This document shows, one piece after another, positions 17,745 through 26,326 of a stretch of DNA of 64,000 nucleotides (the first letter of the stretch is position 1; each line of letters starts with the position of its first letter). Under the pieces are notes generated by a model, which was not told the origin of the DNA, made no database searches, and saw only the letters and a list, made by a program, of their open reading frames with translations. This DNA is from JAMIFN01 sp035906235. Its GTDB lineage: Bacteria; Pseudomonadota; Gammaproteobacteria; Burkholderiales; Burkholderiaceae_C. The position numbers and the translations under genes were made by a program. Location: NCBI GenBank assembly GCA_035906235.1, contig JAMIFN010000132.1:1-64000 (forward strand). The letters run 5' to 3'.

Positions 17745-19109
17745 GGAGTTCATCAAGGCTTCAATCTCGGCCACCGCCACAGGTAGGGCACGGGTCAGCA
17801 GCTCGCAGCCCTCTGCCGTGACTGCGGCATCGTCCTCAATGCGGATGCCGATGTGGTGGAACTGCTCTGGCACCTCGGCGCTGGGGCGCAGATACAGGCC
17901 GGGTTCGATAGTCAGCACCATGCCAGGCTGAAGGATGCGGCTGGCGCCATCGGCCTCGGTATAGCTGCCCGCATCGTGCACATCCAGCCCCAGCCAGTGG
18001 CTGGTGCGGTGCATGTAATAGGGCGTGTAGGCTTTGCTGGCGATGGCGTCTTGCACGCTGCCGTGCTTATCAGCCCGCAAAATGCGCAAATCAAACAAGC
18101 CCTGCACCAGCAGCGCCAGCGCGGCCTGGTGCACGCTATCAAAGCTCACGCCCGGGCGCGTGGCGGCAATCGCGGCCTCTTGCGCGGCCAGCACCACCTC
18201 GTACACCGCCCGCTGCGCTGCGCTAAACCGCCCGCCTGCGGGAAAGGTGCGGGTGATGTCGCTGGCGTAGTTTTGCCATTCGCAAGCCGCGTCTATCAGC
18301 ACCAATTCATCGGCTTTAAGCGGCGCATTGCCGGCGCGGTAATGCAGCACACAGGCATTGGCACCCGCAGCGACGATGCTGGTGTAGGCAGGGGCGGCGC
18401 TACCCGCTTGCCGAAAGGCGTGCAGCAGCTCGGCCTCTAAATGGAATTCACGCGCATCCTGCCCTGCGCGCAACATACGGGCAGAAGTTTGCATGGCGCG
18501 GATATGCCCCTGGGCGCTGATGTCACCGGCGTGGCGCATCAAGGCGATTTCGCCCGCGTCTTTGTGCAGGCGCATTTCGTCCAGCAGGGTGCAAATATCG
18601 CGCAGCACCTGCGGCGCACGCACACCACTGCGGGCACGGTTGCGCAGTGCGCCCAGCCATTGCTGAATCTGCAGCGGCAGCCCAGCCTGCACCGCAAAAG
18701 GAAAATACAGCGTCTCTTGGCCTGCCAACAGTTCTGGCATTTGTGCATCTAACGCCGCGCTGCTCCACGCCACATCCACCCCCAAAGCGGCTGGTGCCGC
18801 GTCTGGTCCCAGGCGGTAGCCATCCCAAATCTCGCGTTCCAAATCTTTGGGCTGGCACAGCACCGTAGTGCGGCCACTACCACCCTCTAACACCAGCCAA
18901 GCCTGCGGCTCTTCAAAACCCGTGAGGTAATAAAAATAGCTATCGGCACGATAAGGAAAATGCGCATCGCGGTTGCGCACCTGCTCGGGCGCGGTGGGGA
19001 TGATGGCCACGCTGCCCGCCCCAAGAGCGCGCGCCAAAGCCTGGCGGCGCTGGGCGTACACGGCAGCGGCAATATGCGGGGTGGGGGTGTGGGGGTCGAG
19101 GAAAGCCAT
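17742..19109 (-). CDS. pepP: Xaa-Pro aminopeptidase
   Basis: 455 residues. It removes N-terminal residues before proline. The N-terminal domain (about 10-170) has the block DAHFPYRADSYFYYLTGFEEP; the pita-bread catalytic domain supplies the two-metal site: two Asp in VLIDAACEWQNYASDITRTFP (split over two lines of the fold), His in RTSHWLGLDVHD, and Glu residues in LTIEPGLY and IRIEDD. The start ATG at 19109 gives MAFLDPHTP. In many relatives pepP lies with ubiH/ubiI; that arrangement is not seen here. Confidence 0.95.
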   Translation of the reverse strand: MAFLDPHTPTPHIAAAVYAQRRQALARALGAGSVAIIPTAPEQVRNRDAHFPYRADSYFYYLTGFEEPQAWLVLEGGSGRTTVLCQPKDLEREIWDGYRLGPDAAPAALGVDVAWSSAALDAQMPELLAGQETLYFPFAVQAGLPLQIQQWLGALRNRARSGVRAPQVLRDICTLLDEMRLHKDAGEIALMRHAGDISAQGHIRAMQTSARMLRAGQDAREFHLEAELLHAFRQAGSAAPAYTSIVAAGANACVLHYRAGNAPLKADELVLIDAACEWQNYASDITRTFPAGGRFSAAQRAVYEVVLAAQEAAIAATRPGVSFDSVHQAALALLVQGLFDLRILRADKHGSVQDAIASKAYTPYYMHRTSHWLGLDVHDAGSYTEADGASRILQPGMVLTIEPGLYLRPSAEVPEQFHHIGIRIEDDAAVTAEGCELLTRALPVAVAEIEALMNS

Positions 19110-19172
19110 GCGCCATTATGCAAACACGCACAGGCAAATTTCGGCATAATGACCAGCACAAGGAGTGAAACC

Positions 19173-19457
19173 ATGAAAAACACCGCTACTGCCCGCCCCC
19201 TGCCATTTTGGGCACAGAAAAAATTCTGGCTCAGCGCCAGCCTTTTGGCTTTAGGCATGGCTTACGCCGCCAGCCAAGCCCATGCTGCCATTGAAGTCGC
19301 CCGCGTGGACGACGATGAACTCAGTTGCGAACAAATTGCTGCCGAAGTCAAAAAAATGGACGCTATTGCCGCCAGCGGAAGCGCCGACGCCAAAGCTGCT
19401 GCGCAGCGCAAAGCGCGCCTAGAGGCCCTGGCTAAGGCCACAAAGTGCAAGCTGTAA
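19173..19457 (+). CDS. Small secreted protein, DDEL-S/T-C motif family (member A)
   Basis: 94 residues from ATG 19173, with AAGGAG seven bases upstream. A signal peptide of about 45 residues ends SQAHA. The mature part reads DDDELSCEQIAAEVKKMDAI near its start, then an Ala/Lys-rich helix, and ends RLEALAKATKCKL. The two cysteines, one at each end, could pair. I do not recognise the family by name. The gene for a second protein with the same opening and closing motifs follows after a terminator, so these are paralogs. Confidence 0.8.
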   Translation: MKNTATARPLPFWAQKKFWLSASLLALGMAYAASQAHAAIEVARVDDDELSCEQIAAEVKKMDAIAASGSADAKAAAQRKARLEALAKATKCKL

Positions 19458-19501
19458 ATCGTCCCCCTTGTCAATCCCCTGAATAAGGGGCTAGGCAACA
19501 G

Positions 19502-19527
19502 ATGCTTGGCTTGCCAAGCATTTTTTT
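19502..19527 (+). terminator. Rho-independent terminator after member A
   Basis: Perfect 8-bp stem ATGCTTGG / CCAAGCAT with loop CTTG, followed by seven T. It separates the two paralogous small genes. Confidence 0.92.
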
Positions 19528-19598
19528 GCGACCGGGCTTTACCTACAAATGCAAAAACTGCATCATCCTTGCGTATTGTTTTTTGCAAAGGAAGTTTT

Positions 19599-20108
19599 AT
19601 GCGTTTTTGGCCCCTTCTGGCAGCTAGTGCCGCCCTCGTTTTGGCTTGTCAAGCACAAGCCCAGCAAATCATCCAGGTAGAAAAATTGGGCGACGATGAG
19701 TTGACCTGTCAAGAGTTGTACAACGAAGTCAAAACCCTAGACGGCATCATTGCCGGCACCCCTAGCCCAGCCACAGCAGCTGCCAATGCCCAAGCACAAG
19801 CCCAGGCACAAGCAGCCACAGCTGCCAATGCACAGCTGCAGGCGCAAAATGCCCAGATCGCCGCACATGCGGCACAACAGGCTGCCATACACGCTGGCTC
19901 ATCCTCTGGTTTTGCCCTAGGTGGACTATTTGGCTCTATCGCCTCTGCAGTGGCCAGCAATCAAGCTGCCAAAGCCGCACAAGCACCCGCAACACCTGCG
20001 GCCATTGGCTTCAGCCCAGCCCAAATTGAAGCGTCTGGCAAACGAAAAACGCATTTGACCGCCTTGTTTAAGCAGCAAAAATGCAAAGTCAAAAATTTGG
20101 TGCAATAA
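19599..20108 (+). CDS. Small secreted protein, DDEL-S/T-C motif family (member B)
   Basis: 169 residues from ATG 19599, with AAAGGAAG close upstream. The signal peptide ends CQAQAQ; its Cys is in ALVLAC, which could also be read as a weak lipobox. The mature protein opens with GDDELTCQELYNEVKTLDGI, closely matching member A, and closes with GKRKTHLTALFKQQKCKV, again like member A. Between them is an insert of about 100 residues of low complexity (Ala/Gln-rich repeats with a Gly-rich hydrophobic patch, GFALGGLFGSIASAVA). The pair looks like a duplication in which this copy gained a middle domain. Function unknown. Confidence 0.8.
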   Translation: MRFWPLLAASAALVLACQAQAQQIIQVEKLGDDELTCQELYNEVKTLDGIIAGTPSPATAAANAQAQAQAQAATAANAQLQAQNAQIAAHAAQQAAIHAGSSSGFALGGLFGSIASAVASNQAAKAAQAPATPAAIGFSPAQIEASGKRKTHLTALFKQQKCKVKNLVQ

Positions 20109-20135
20109 GCGTTTTGCACCCCTGTTAACACTCGC

Positions 20136-20159
20136 AAAAGCAGCCTCGGCTGCTTTTTT
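20136..20159 (+). terminator. Rho-independent terminator after member B
   Basis: Stem GCAGCC / GGCTGC with loop TC, flanked by AAAA before and TTTTTT after. Confidence 0.9.
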
Positions 20160-20329
20160 GCTGGTGTGGCGGTATTTTGTCCTCAGCACCCAATCCACTT
20201 GCACAGCCACCCCAAGCACAGCAGCTTTACTTGCTGATTACGCAAAATTATGCTGCCGACACGGGCATCGCACCTCTGGTGCGCACAATCAGCAGCACCA
20301 ATGGAAGTGGACCATCAAAGGGGCATCAT

Positions 20330-21328
20330 ATGAAAAAATTCTGGCTCAACTGGGTGCGACATGGCATGCCACCAAGACTGCAATTCGGACTGCAATTCGG
20401 ACTCGCTTTATCGGCTACTCTGGGGCTTACCCACTTGGCGCAAGCCCAAGACTTCAGCCGCGACAGGGGGCAAGGTGAGCCAAGCCGATTCGCCCACATG
20501 CGCCGCGCACCAGCGGTGCATACGAACACATGGCCTGCTGGCGTGCGAAAAATTGCCGATGTCGCCTATGGCGCAGGCCCCAGCGAACGCATGGATGTTT
20601 ACCTGCCCACCCGTGCCAGCGCACAAGCTGCCCCTGTCATTTTTATGGTGCATGGCGGCGCATGGCGTTTTGGGGACAAGGCTGCAGACGGCGTAGTGCA
20701 AAACAAAGTGGCGCGGTGGGTGCCACAGGGCTTCGTGGTGATTTCCGTCAATTACCCCATGCTGCCGCAGTCCTCGGTCATCCAGCAAGCGCAGGCCATC
20801 GCCTCTGCCTTGGCCAGCGCGCAAAGTCAGGCCGAAAAATGGGGGGCGTCCAAGGATCAATTTATTTTGATGGGTCATTCAGCTGGGGCACATTTAGTGG
20901 CATTGCTGAATGCACAGCCAGCATTGGCGCAGCGATTGGGTGCTCGCCCTTGGCTAGGTGCTGTGGCGCTAGACAGTGCCGTGCTAGATGCAACAAGCCT
21001 GATGCAGCAGCGCCATTTGCCTTTGTATGACGATGCTTTTGGCCAGGATCCTGCCTATTGGCAAACCATCTCTCCCTATCAGCAGGTGGTGCGTGAGGCG
21101 CCTCCCTTCCTGCTGGTCTGCTCATCATTGCGCCAAGACTCTTGCGCCCAAGCCCAAGCCATGGCCAGCCATGTGCATGCACTGGGAGGGCAAGCCCAGG
21201 TCTTGCCCCAGCCCCAGACACATAGCGCCATCAATATGCAACTGGGCTTAGAGTCCGACTACACCCGCGCCGTAGAAAGCACCATGGCCAGCTGGAGCCC
21301 CGTTATCGCCAAAGCATTAGGCCATTGA
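20330..21328 (+). CDS. Secreted alpha/beta hydrolase (carboxylesterase-like)
   Basis: 332 residues from ATG 20330, preceded by AAAGGGG. A long signal peptide (about 40 residues) ends LAQAQ. The catalytic domain has the oxyanion motif FMVHGGAWRFGD, the nucleophile elbow ILMGHSAGAHLVAL and a late His in PQTHSAINMQL, so Ser and His are visible and the acid is likely the Asp in SLRQDSCAQ. The HGG pattern places it near arylformamidase/esterase LipQ-like enzymes acting on short acyl esters; the substrate is unknown. It is transcribed alone. Confidence 0.88.
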   Translation: MKKFWLNWVRHGMPPRLQFGLQFGLALSATLGLTHLAQAQDFSRDRGQGEPSRFAHMRRAPAVHTNTWPAGVRKIADVAYGAGPSERMDVYLPTRASAQAAPVIFMVHGGAWRFGDKAADGVVQNKVARWVPQGFVVISVNYPMLPQSSVIQQAQAIASALASAQSQAEKWGASKDQFILMGHSAGAHLVALLNAQPALAQRLGARPWLGAVALDSAVLDATSLMQQRHLPLYDDAFGQDPAYWQTISPYQQVVREAPPFLLVCSSLRQDSCAQAQAMASHVHALGGQAQVLPQPQTHSAINMQLGLESDYTRAVESTMASWSPVIAKALGH

Positions 21329-21403
21329 TGGGGGGCGGCATCGTGCCGCTCGTCCGATGCATCCAAGGCCTTGCAGAGCAGGCTATTAGGCCCACGCTAT
21401 CAC

Positions 21404-21811
21404 CTAAAAATCAGCCAAGAAACGATGGCGCCAGCGCAAGGCGGCATCTTTATCCACCCCGCAGCGCGTAGCAACTTGGCGCAAGCTCAGGCCATCGATC
21501 AGCGCTTGGCCATAACTTAGCCAGAGTTCCCGCTTGCGCAGATGTGCCAAGGGCGTGGCGGTGAGTGCATTGAAAGTGCGGCGACATGCCCGGCAGCGCC
21601 AGCGAGCGAGGCCGTGGCTTTGCCCCCAAGGGCGGAGATGATCTTGGTCAGCGCGGCAGTGGGGACACTCTTGCGGTGGCGGCAAAGCCGCCACTACAGC
21701 CTGCAAGGGACTTTGCGCTGCGGCATCTAAGGCTTGCCGTAGGCGCTTACGCTGAGGCTCGGTTAGTTGTACCAAACCAGCCAAAAGTTTGCCAAAGTTG
21801 CTGCGTTCCAT
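21404..21811 (-). pseudogene. Truncated IS1595-type transposase (N-terminal part only)
   Basis: 135 residues remain, beginning MERSNFGKLLAGLVQLTEPQ in the usual way with GGAGGTG ahead of the ATG. The zinc ribbon (CPHC ... CRAC), RTFNALTATPLAHLRKRE and the helix-turn-helix VATRCGVDKDAALRWRHRFL match the front of IS1595-family transposases. The protein then stops at ADF, exactly where the catalytic domain should follow, so the element cannot move itself. No matching second half or clear terminal inverted repeats are seen nearby. Confidence 0.85.
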
Positions 21812-21894
21812 GATGCACCTCCACCAGTTGGATGCTCTTGGAATCCACTATAGGTCTGATCAATTGCGTTTGCAAAAGCTAACGCGGACATAGC

Positions 21895-21940
21895 CATGTT
21901 TTTGGCGTTTAACGCCGAAAAACCTGCCTGGGCAGCTCAT
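21895..21940 (+). repeat. Dispersed repeat copy 7
   Basis: TTTTTGGCGTTTAACGCC, then GAAAAACCTGCCTGGGCAGC and TCATATTTTT. Lies between the truncated transposase gene and the kinase gene; the rest of this gap (21812-22176) holds copy 8 and no recognised gene. Confidence 0.9.
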
Positions 21941-22025
21941 ATTTTTGATGGTACCCCCCAAAAATATCTGCTCAAAGCTGGAATATCGAGGTAGGCGGCT
22001 GAAATCCCAGTTTTTAATGACCGAA

Positions 22026-22072
22026 TCAGGCTTTTAGGCCACAAAACCTGCCTGAGCAGCTCACTTTTTTGC
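22026..22072 (+). repeat. Dispersed repeat copy 8
   Basis: CAGGCTTTTAGGCCACAAAA, then CCTGCCTGAGCAGCTCAC and TTTTTT. Direct orientation to copy 7, 127 bp away, in the leader of the signalling locus. Confidence 0.92.
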
Positions 22073-22176
22073 ATGAGATAAGCACCACTCTTCACTGCTG
22101 GCGTATGATCCGACGCACATGTTGCTGGGGGAGCAGCCCCACAGCGGGTGCATTTAGGTAAGAGGGATGGGTAGAT

Positions 22177-24732
22177 ATGGATATTCCAAAGAAAATTTGG
22201 CAGCGCGACGCAGTCTGGGCTCTTCTCATAGGCGTTGCCGTTTTGTTGGTGCATCAATTCAGCTCTATGACCGATGCGTTAGAGCGCCGTTTTTACGACA
22301 CCAGCAGCACACAAATTGCGCGCCAACCAGCCCCAAATATCGCCATCATCGCCATTGACGAAACCAGCATCGCCAATATCGGACGCTGGCCCTGGTCGCG
22401 CGAGATCCATGCACAGCTGATTGACAAACTGGCGCAGGCCAAAGCCAAAGTCATTGGCTACACCGTATTTTTCTCAGAGCCCCAAATCGACCCGGGCTTA
22501 GACTATGTCCGAAAAATTCAAGCAGCGATTCCGCCAGAAGTGCAGGCGCTGGAGGCATTTCAGCCCGTCAATACCCTGATTACCGAAGCGCAAACCCGCC
22601 TAAATAGCGACCACCAGTTGGCCACCAGTATCGCCACGGCTGGCAATGTCATTCTGCCCTCAGCTTTTGATCTGCAAGAGCCTATCGGCAACCCAGAAAA
22701 TCCCCTTCCTGATTTTGCCCTGCGCAGCAGCGTCCCCGATAAAGAAGATACCGCTTTGCCTGTGAGCAATGCTGTCGAGCCTTTGGATATATTTGGCCGC
22801 CACGCTGCGGCAGTGGCGCATTTGGTGCAATTGCAAGACCGCGATGGCGCCGTGCGCGAAGAGCCACTTTTTGTGAATTATTATGGCCGCGGCATTCCCT
22901 CCATGTCCCTGGCTTTGGCTGCGCAGTCCCTGAATATCCCCATTGCTGACTTGAAGCTGCACCCAGAGCAGGTGCAACTAGGGCGTCTAAAAATGCCCAT
23001 CGAGGACGGCGCCATCGTGCTGCCGCAGTTCTACCAAGCCAAAGACGGCAAATTCGCCTTTCCTGTGGATTCTTTCTACGATGTTCTCAACGGCAAAATC
23101 CCCGCTAGTAAATACGCGGGCAAAATCGTCATCGTTGGCGCCACGGCAAAAGGGGTGGGTACCTTGTTTAATACCCCGGCGGCCAATAATTTTGATCCCG
23201 CGCAACTAGCTGCCTATGTCACTTCCAGCATTTTGCAAGAGCAATACATTGCCCGTCCCGCTTGGGCAGCGCTGTGCACATTTGCGGCCTTCCTTTTGGT
23301 GTTGGCTTTCCTCATGTTTGCCCTACCTAGGTTAAAAGCTGGGTTGGCCGCCGCAGTTAGTGCAGCACTTCTCGTTTTGCTATTGGGGGCTGAATACGGC
23401 GCCATGCTCGGGGCGGCTAAGTGGGTGCCTTTGGTGTTGCCAGCCGTCTTGCTGGTCTTGGGCTATGTACTGTTGACCACCAAGCGTTTTTTGTTTACCG
23501 AGGCTGGCAAAGTGCAAGCCGATGCGGAAAGCGCGGAAACCAACCGTATGATGGGTTTGGCGCTGCAAGGACAAGGCCGCTTGGACGAGGCTCTGGATCG
23601 CTATTTGCGCGTCCCCTTAGATGGCGAGAAAGGCAAAGCCGTCTTGGACAATCTCTATAGCCTGGCCTTGGACTTTGAGCGCAAACGCCAATTCAATAAA
23701 GCCCAGTCTGTGTACGAGCACATTGCCAAAGCCGCGCCACAGTTCAAAGATGTGGCTACCAAGCTCAAACGCGCCAAAAACCTGTCCGAAACGGTCATGT
23801 TAGGTGGCGGCGGCGATCACGCCGGCGGCACCTTATTGCTGGACGGTGGTGATGTTGAAAAACCCTTCTTGGGGCGCTACCAGATCGAAAAAGAGCTGGG
23901 TAAAGGTGCCATGGGCGTAGTGTATTTGGGCAAAGACCCCAAAATCGGTCGTGTCGTCGCTATTAAAACCATGGCGCTGAAAAATGAGTTCGAAGGCGAG
24001 GAGTTGGACGATGCGCGCGCGCGCTTCTTCCGCGAGGCCGAAACCGCAGGGCGTTTGCAGCACCAAAACATCGTTACCATTTTTGATGCTGGTGAAGAGC
24101 ACGATTTGGCGTTTATCGCGATGGAGTTCTTAAAAGGCAAGGATTTGGTGGATTACACCAAACCCGAACGCTTGTTGCCCGTGGCACAAGTCCTGTCTAT
24201 TGTTGAACGCGTGGCTTTGGCGCTGGATTACGCGCACCAGCAAGGGGTCGTTCACCGCGACATCAAGCCCGCCAACATCATGTATGAGGCCAGTAGTGAC
24301 AGTGTCAAAGTCACCGATTTCGGTATTGCGCGGGTGACCGACTCCAGCAAAACGAAAACGGGGCTGGTGCTAGGAACCCCTAGCTTCATGTCGCCAGAAC
24401 AAATCGCGGGCAAACCCGTGGATGGCCGCTCCGATCTGTACTCGCTGGGTGTGATGCTCTACCAGATGCTCACGGGACGCTTGCCTTTTGAGGCCACTAG
24501 CCTGACCGAGCTCATGTACAAAATTACCAACGCTGAGCCTGCCGATTTGCAGCAATACCGCAAAGATTTGCCGCCTGCTTATGCGCATGTCATACTGACA
24601 AGCCTTGCGAAGAAACCGGCTCAACGCTACCAAACGGGGACCGATCTGGCCGTAGCCTTAGCCCAGCTCAGGCAGCCCATGTCGACCAGCCCCGCGGCAT
24701 CTGCGCCGCCACCAGATATTTCTTTTGATTAA
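22177..24732 (+). CDS. CHASE2-domain transmembrane serine/threonine protein kinase
   Basis: 851 residues. An N-terminal membrane segment precedes an extracytoplasmic CHASE2 sensor domain (about 37-350; IAIIAIDETSIANIGRWPWSR, KIVIVGATAKGVGTLFNTP). Three membrane segments follow (about 362-437), then a TPR-like helical linker (about 450-535), then a PknB-type kinase (about 565-825): glycine loop LGKGAMGVVYLG, AIKT, HRDIKPANIMYE near 692, DFGIARV near 714, and GTPSFMSPEQIAG. All catalytic residues are present. It likely phosphorylates Ser/Thr in response to an unknown periplasmic signal. It leads a five-gene run in which the next gene, 33 bp away, encodes the matching phosphatase. Confidence 0.95.
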   Translation: MDIPKKIWQRDAVWALLIGVAVLLVHQFSSMTDALERRFYDTSSTQIARQPAPNIAIIAIDETSIANIGRWPWSREIHAQLIDKLAQAKAKVIGYTVFFSEPQIDPGLDYVRKIQAAIPPEVQALEAFQPVNTLITEAQTRLNSDHQLATSIATAGNVILPSAFDLQEPIGNPENPLPDFALRSSVPDKEDTALPVSNAVEPLDIFGRHAAAVAHLVQLQDRDGAVREEPLFVNYYGRGIPSMSLALAAQSLNIPIADLKLHPEQVQLGRLKMPIEDGAIVLPQFYQAKDGKFAFPVDSFYDVLNGKIPASKYAGKIVIVGATAKGVGTLFNTPAANNFDPAQLAAYVTSSILQEQYIARPAWAALCTFAAFLLVLAFLMFALPRLKAGLAAAVSAALLVLLLGAEYGAMLGAAKWVPLVLPAVLLVLGYVLLTTKRFLFTEAGKVQADAESAETNRMMGLALQGQGRLDEALDRYLRVPLDGEKGKAVLDNLYSLALDFERKRQFNKAQSVYEHIAKAAPQFKDVATKLKRAKNLSETVMLGGGGDHAGGTLLLDGGDVEKPFLGRYQIEKELGKGAMGVVYLGKDPKIGRVVAIKTMALKNEFEGEELDDARARFFREAETAGRLQHQNIVTIFDAGEEHDLAFIAMEFLKGKDLVDYTKPERLLPVAQVLSIVERVALALDYAHQQGVVHRDIKPANIMYEASSDSVKVTDFGIARVTDSSKTKTGLVLGTPSFMSPEQIAGKPVDGRSDLYSLGVMLYQMLTGRLPFEATSLTELMYKITNAEPADLQQYRKDLPPAYAHVILTSLAKKPAQRYQTGTDLAVALAQLRQPMSTSPAASAPPPDISFD

Positions 24733-24765
24733 CTTCCACTCACCCTCCGCTCTGACCATTTTGCT

Positions 24766-25566
24766 ATGAAGTATGAATTTGTGGCCCTGACGGATGTTGG
24801 GCGCATGCGCCAAAACAACGAAGATTCGGTCGCCTACACGGTAGAGACGGGCGTGGCAGTTTTGGCCGATGGAATGGGCGGCTATAACGCTGGTGAAGTC
24901 GCCAGCGGTATGAGTACGGCTTTTTTGAATTCGGAACTCAGTCGGTGGGTGCAGCAGGCAGGCAAAAAAACCCATCTGAGCGACATCAAACGCGCCATCT
25001 CCATTTGTGTTGGCAATGCCAATTTATCGGTGTTCAACGCCGCCAGCAATAATGCGAGTTATCAGGGCATGGGTACCACCTTGGTGGTGGGGATGCTGCA
25101 GCAAAACCATTTCATCATTGGACATATCGGCGATTCGCGAGCCTATTTGCTGCGTGCCGAAGTGCTGCAACAGATCACCAAAGACCACTCCATGCTGCAA
25201 GAGCAAATTGATGCGGGTTTGATTACGCCAGAGCAGGCACCCTTTGCAGCCAACAAAAATCTCGTGACCCGCGCCGTTGGGGTTGGCCCATTTGTTGATG
25301 TGGAAATACACGAGCACCCCATTGAAGTCGGGGATGTCTTCATGTTTTGTTCAGATGGCTTATCCGACATGGTTAGCCAAGACAGCATGCAGGAGGTGTT
25401 GAGAAATCACAACATTTCCTTGCAATCGCGTGCTCAAAACTTGATCGACGCCGCAAACGCAGCAGGGGGCAGGGATAATATCTCAGTCCTTATGGTCCAA
25501 GCCTTACCCGGCACAGAAAAGTCAGGGTTTGCACAGCAGCTTGGCAAACTCTTTTCTAAAAAATAA
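24766..25566 (+). CDS. PP2C-type serine/threonine phosphatase
   Basis: 266 residues. PPM/PP2C metal-binding motifs are intact: NNEDSVAY, the paired Asp/Gly in VLADGMGGYNAGEVAS, GTTLVVGML, IGHIGDSRAYLLR, FMFCSDGLSDMV and the late GGRDNISVLMV. It is soluble and probably reverses the phosphorylation made by the kinase encoded just upstream. The FHA gene starts 58 bp downstream. Kinase, phosphatase and FHA reader adjacent is a well-known arrangement in bacterial Ser/Thr signalling and in type VI secretion control, but no secretion genes are in the window. Confidence 0.96.
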   Translation: MKYEFVALTDVGRMRQNNEDSVAYTVETGVAVLADGMGGYNAGEVASGMSTAFLNSELSRWVQQAGKKTHLSDIKRAISICVGNANLSVFNAASNNASYQGMGTTLVVGMLQQNHFIIGHIGDSRAYLLRAEVLQQITKDHSMLQEQIDAGLITPEQAPFAANKNLVTRAVGVGPFVDVEIHEHPIEVGDVFMFCSDGLSDMVSQDSMQEVLRNHNISLQSRAQNLIDAANAAGGRDNISVLMVQALPGTEKSGFAQQLGKLFSKK

Positions 25567-25624
25567 TCACTGCACGCCTATTCGGATTCAACATGAAAAA
25601 ATGTGCAGTTCAACGAGGCTTATC

Positions 25625-26257
25625 ATGGCAAAACTGATCGTATCTATTGACGGTGTCGTTATCCGAGAAGTTGAACTCAACAAAGAACGCACCAGTGTAG
25701 GGCGTCGCCCCTATAACGATGTGGTCATTGACAATTTGGCGGTGAGCGGCGAGCATGCCGCGCTCATTCGCGGCACTGGTGAGTTTTTTGCCGAAGACCT
25801 CAACAGCACTAACGGCTCTTACCTCAACGGCAAATCGCTCAAGCGCGAGCGTTTGCAAAACGGGGACATCCTTGAAATCGGTAAATACAAAATCAAATTT
25901 ATTGGGGACGAGCCAGTCGCCAATTACGATGCCACCATGGTGATGCGCCCAGGCGCGGCGGTCGCTCCTGTGGCCGCCTCAGCGCCAGCACCAGTTGGCA
26001 ATGCACTGATTCGCGTGATCTCTGGCAGCGCCGCAGGGCGTGATGTGGCATTGACAAAAGTCGTTACCACTATAGGGAAACCTGGAATTGCAGTTGCTGC
26101 TATTACCAAGCGTATTACGGGTTATGTGGTCGCACATGTGGATGGCGATGGGGAAACCCTGCTCAATGGTAAACCCATCGGCAATGAACCTGTGGCATTG
26201 CAGTCTGGCGATACGCTGGAGCTGGCTGGTACCAAGATGCAGTTTCGCATTGAGTAA
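25625..26257 (+). CDS. FHA-domain phosphothreonine-binding protein
   Basis: 210 residues from ATG 25625 (MAKLIVSIDGVV), with GAGG upstream. The first FHA domain (about 1-95) has the full phosphothreonine site: SVGRRPYNDVVIDN, VSGEHA and DLNSTNGSYLNG. After a Pro/Ala linker with a possible phosphosite (YDATMVMRPG), a second FHA-like fold (about 125-208) has TTIGKPG and a late GDTLELAGTKMQF but lacks the SxxH of the first, so it may not bind phosphopeptides. It would read the marks placed by the neighbouring kinase. Confidence 0.93.
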   Translation: MAKLIVSIDGVVIREVELNKERTSVGRRPYNDVVIDNLAVSGEHAALIRGTGEFFAEDLNSTNGSYLNGKSLKRERLQNGDILEIGKYKIKFIGDEPVANYDATMVMRPGAAVAPVAASAPAPVGNALIRVISGSAAGRDVALTKVVTTIGKPGIAVAAITKRITGYVVAHVDGDGETLLNGKPIGNEPVALQSGDTLELAGTKMQFRIE

Positions 26258-26326
26258 TGCTTAGGACAAGCATCCGCACAGCTTAAGACCTCCCTAAAAC
26301 TTGGCTCTGCTTGACGACTGCGTGCG

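Noticed and set aside
22177..26257. Type VI secretion control locus
   Set aside because: Kinase, phosphatase and FHA genes are typical of such loci, but no tss, hcp, vgrG or clpV gene lies in the window, and a cyclase and phosphodiesterase follow instead.
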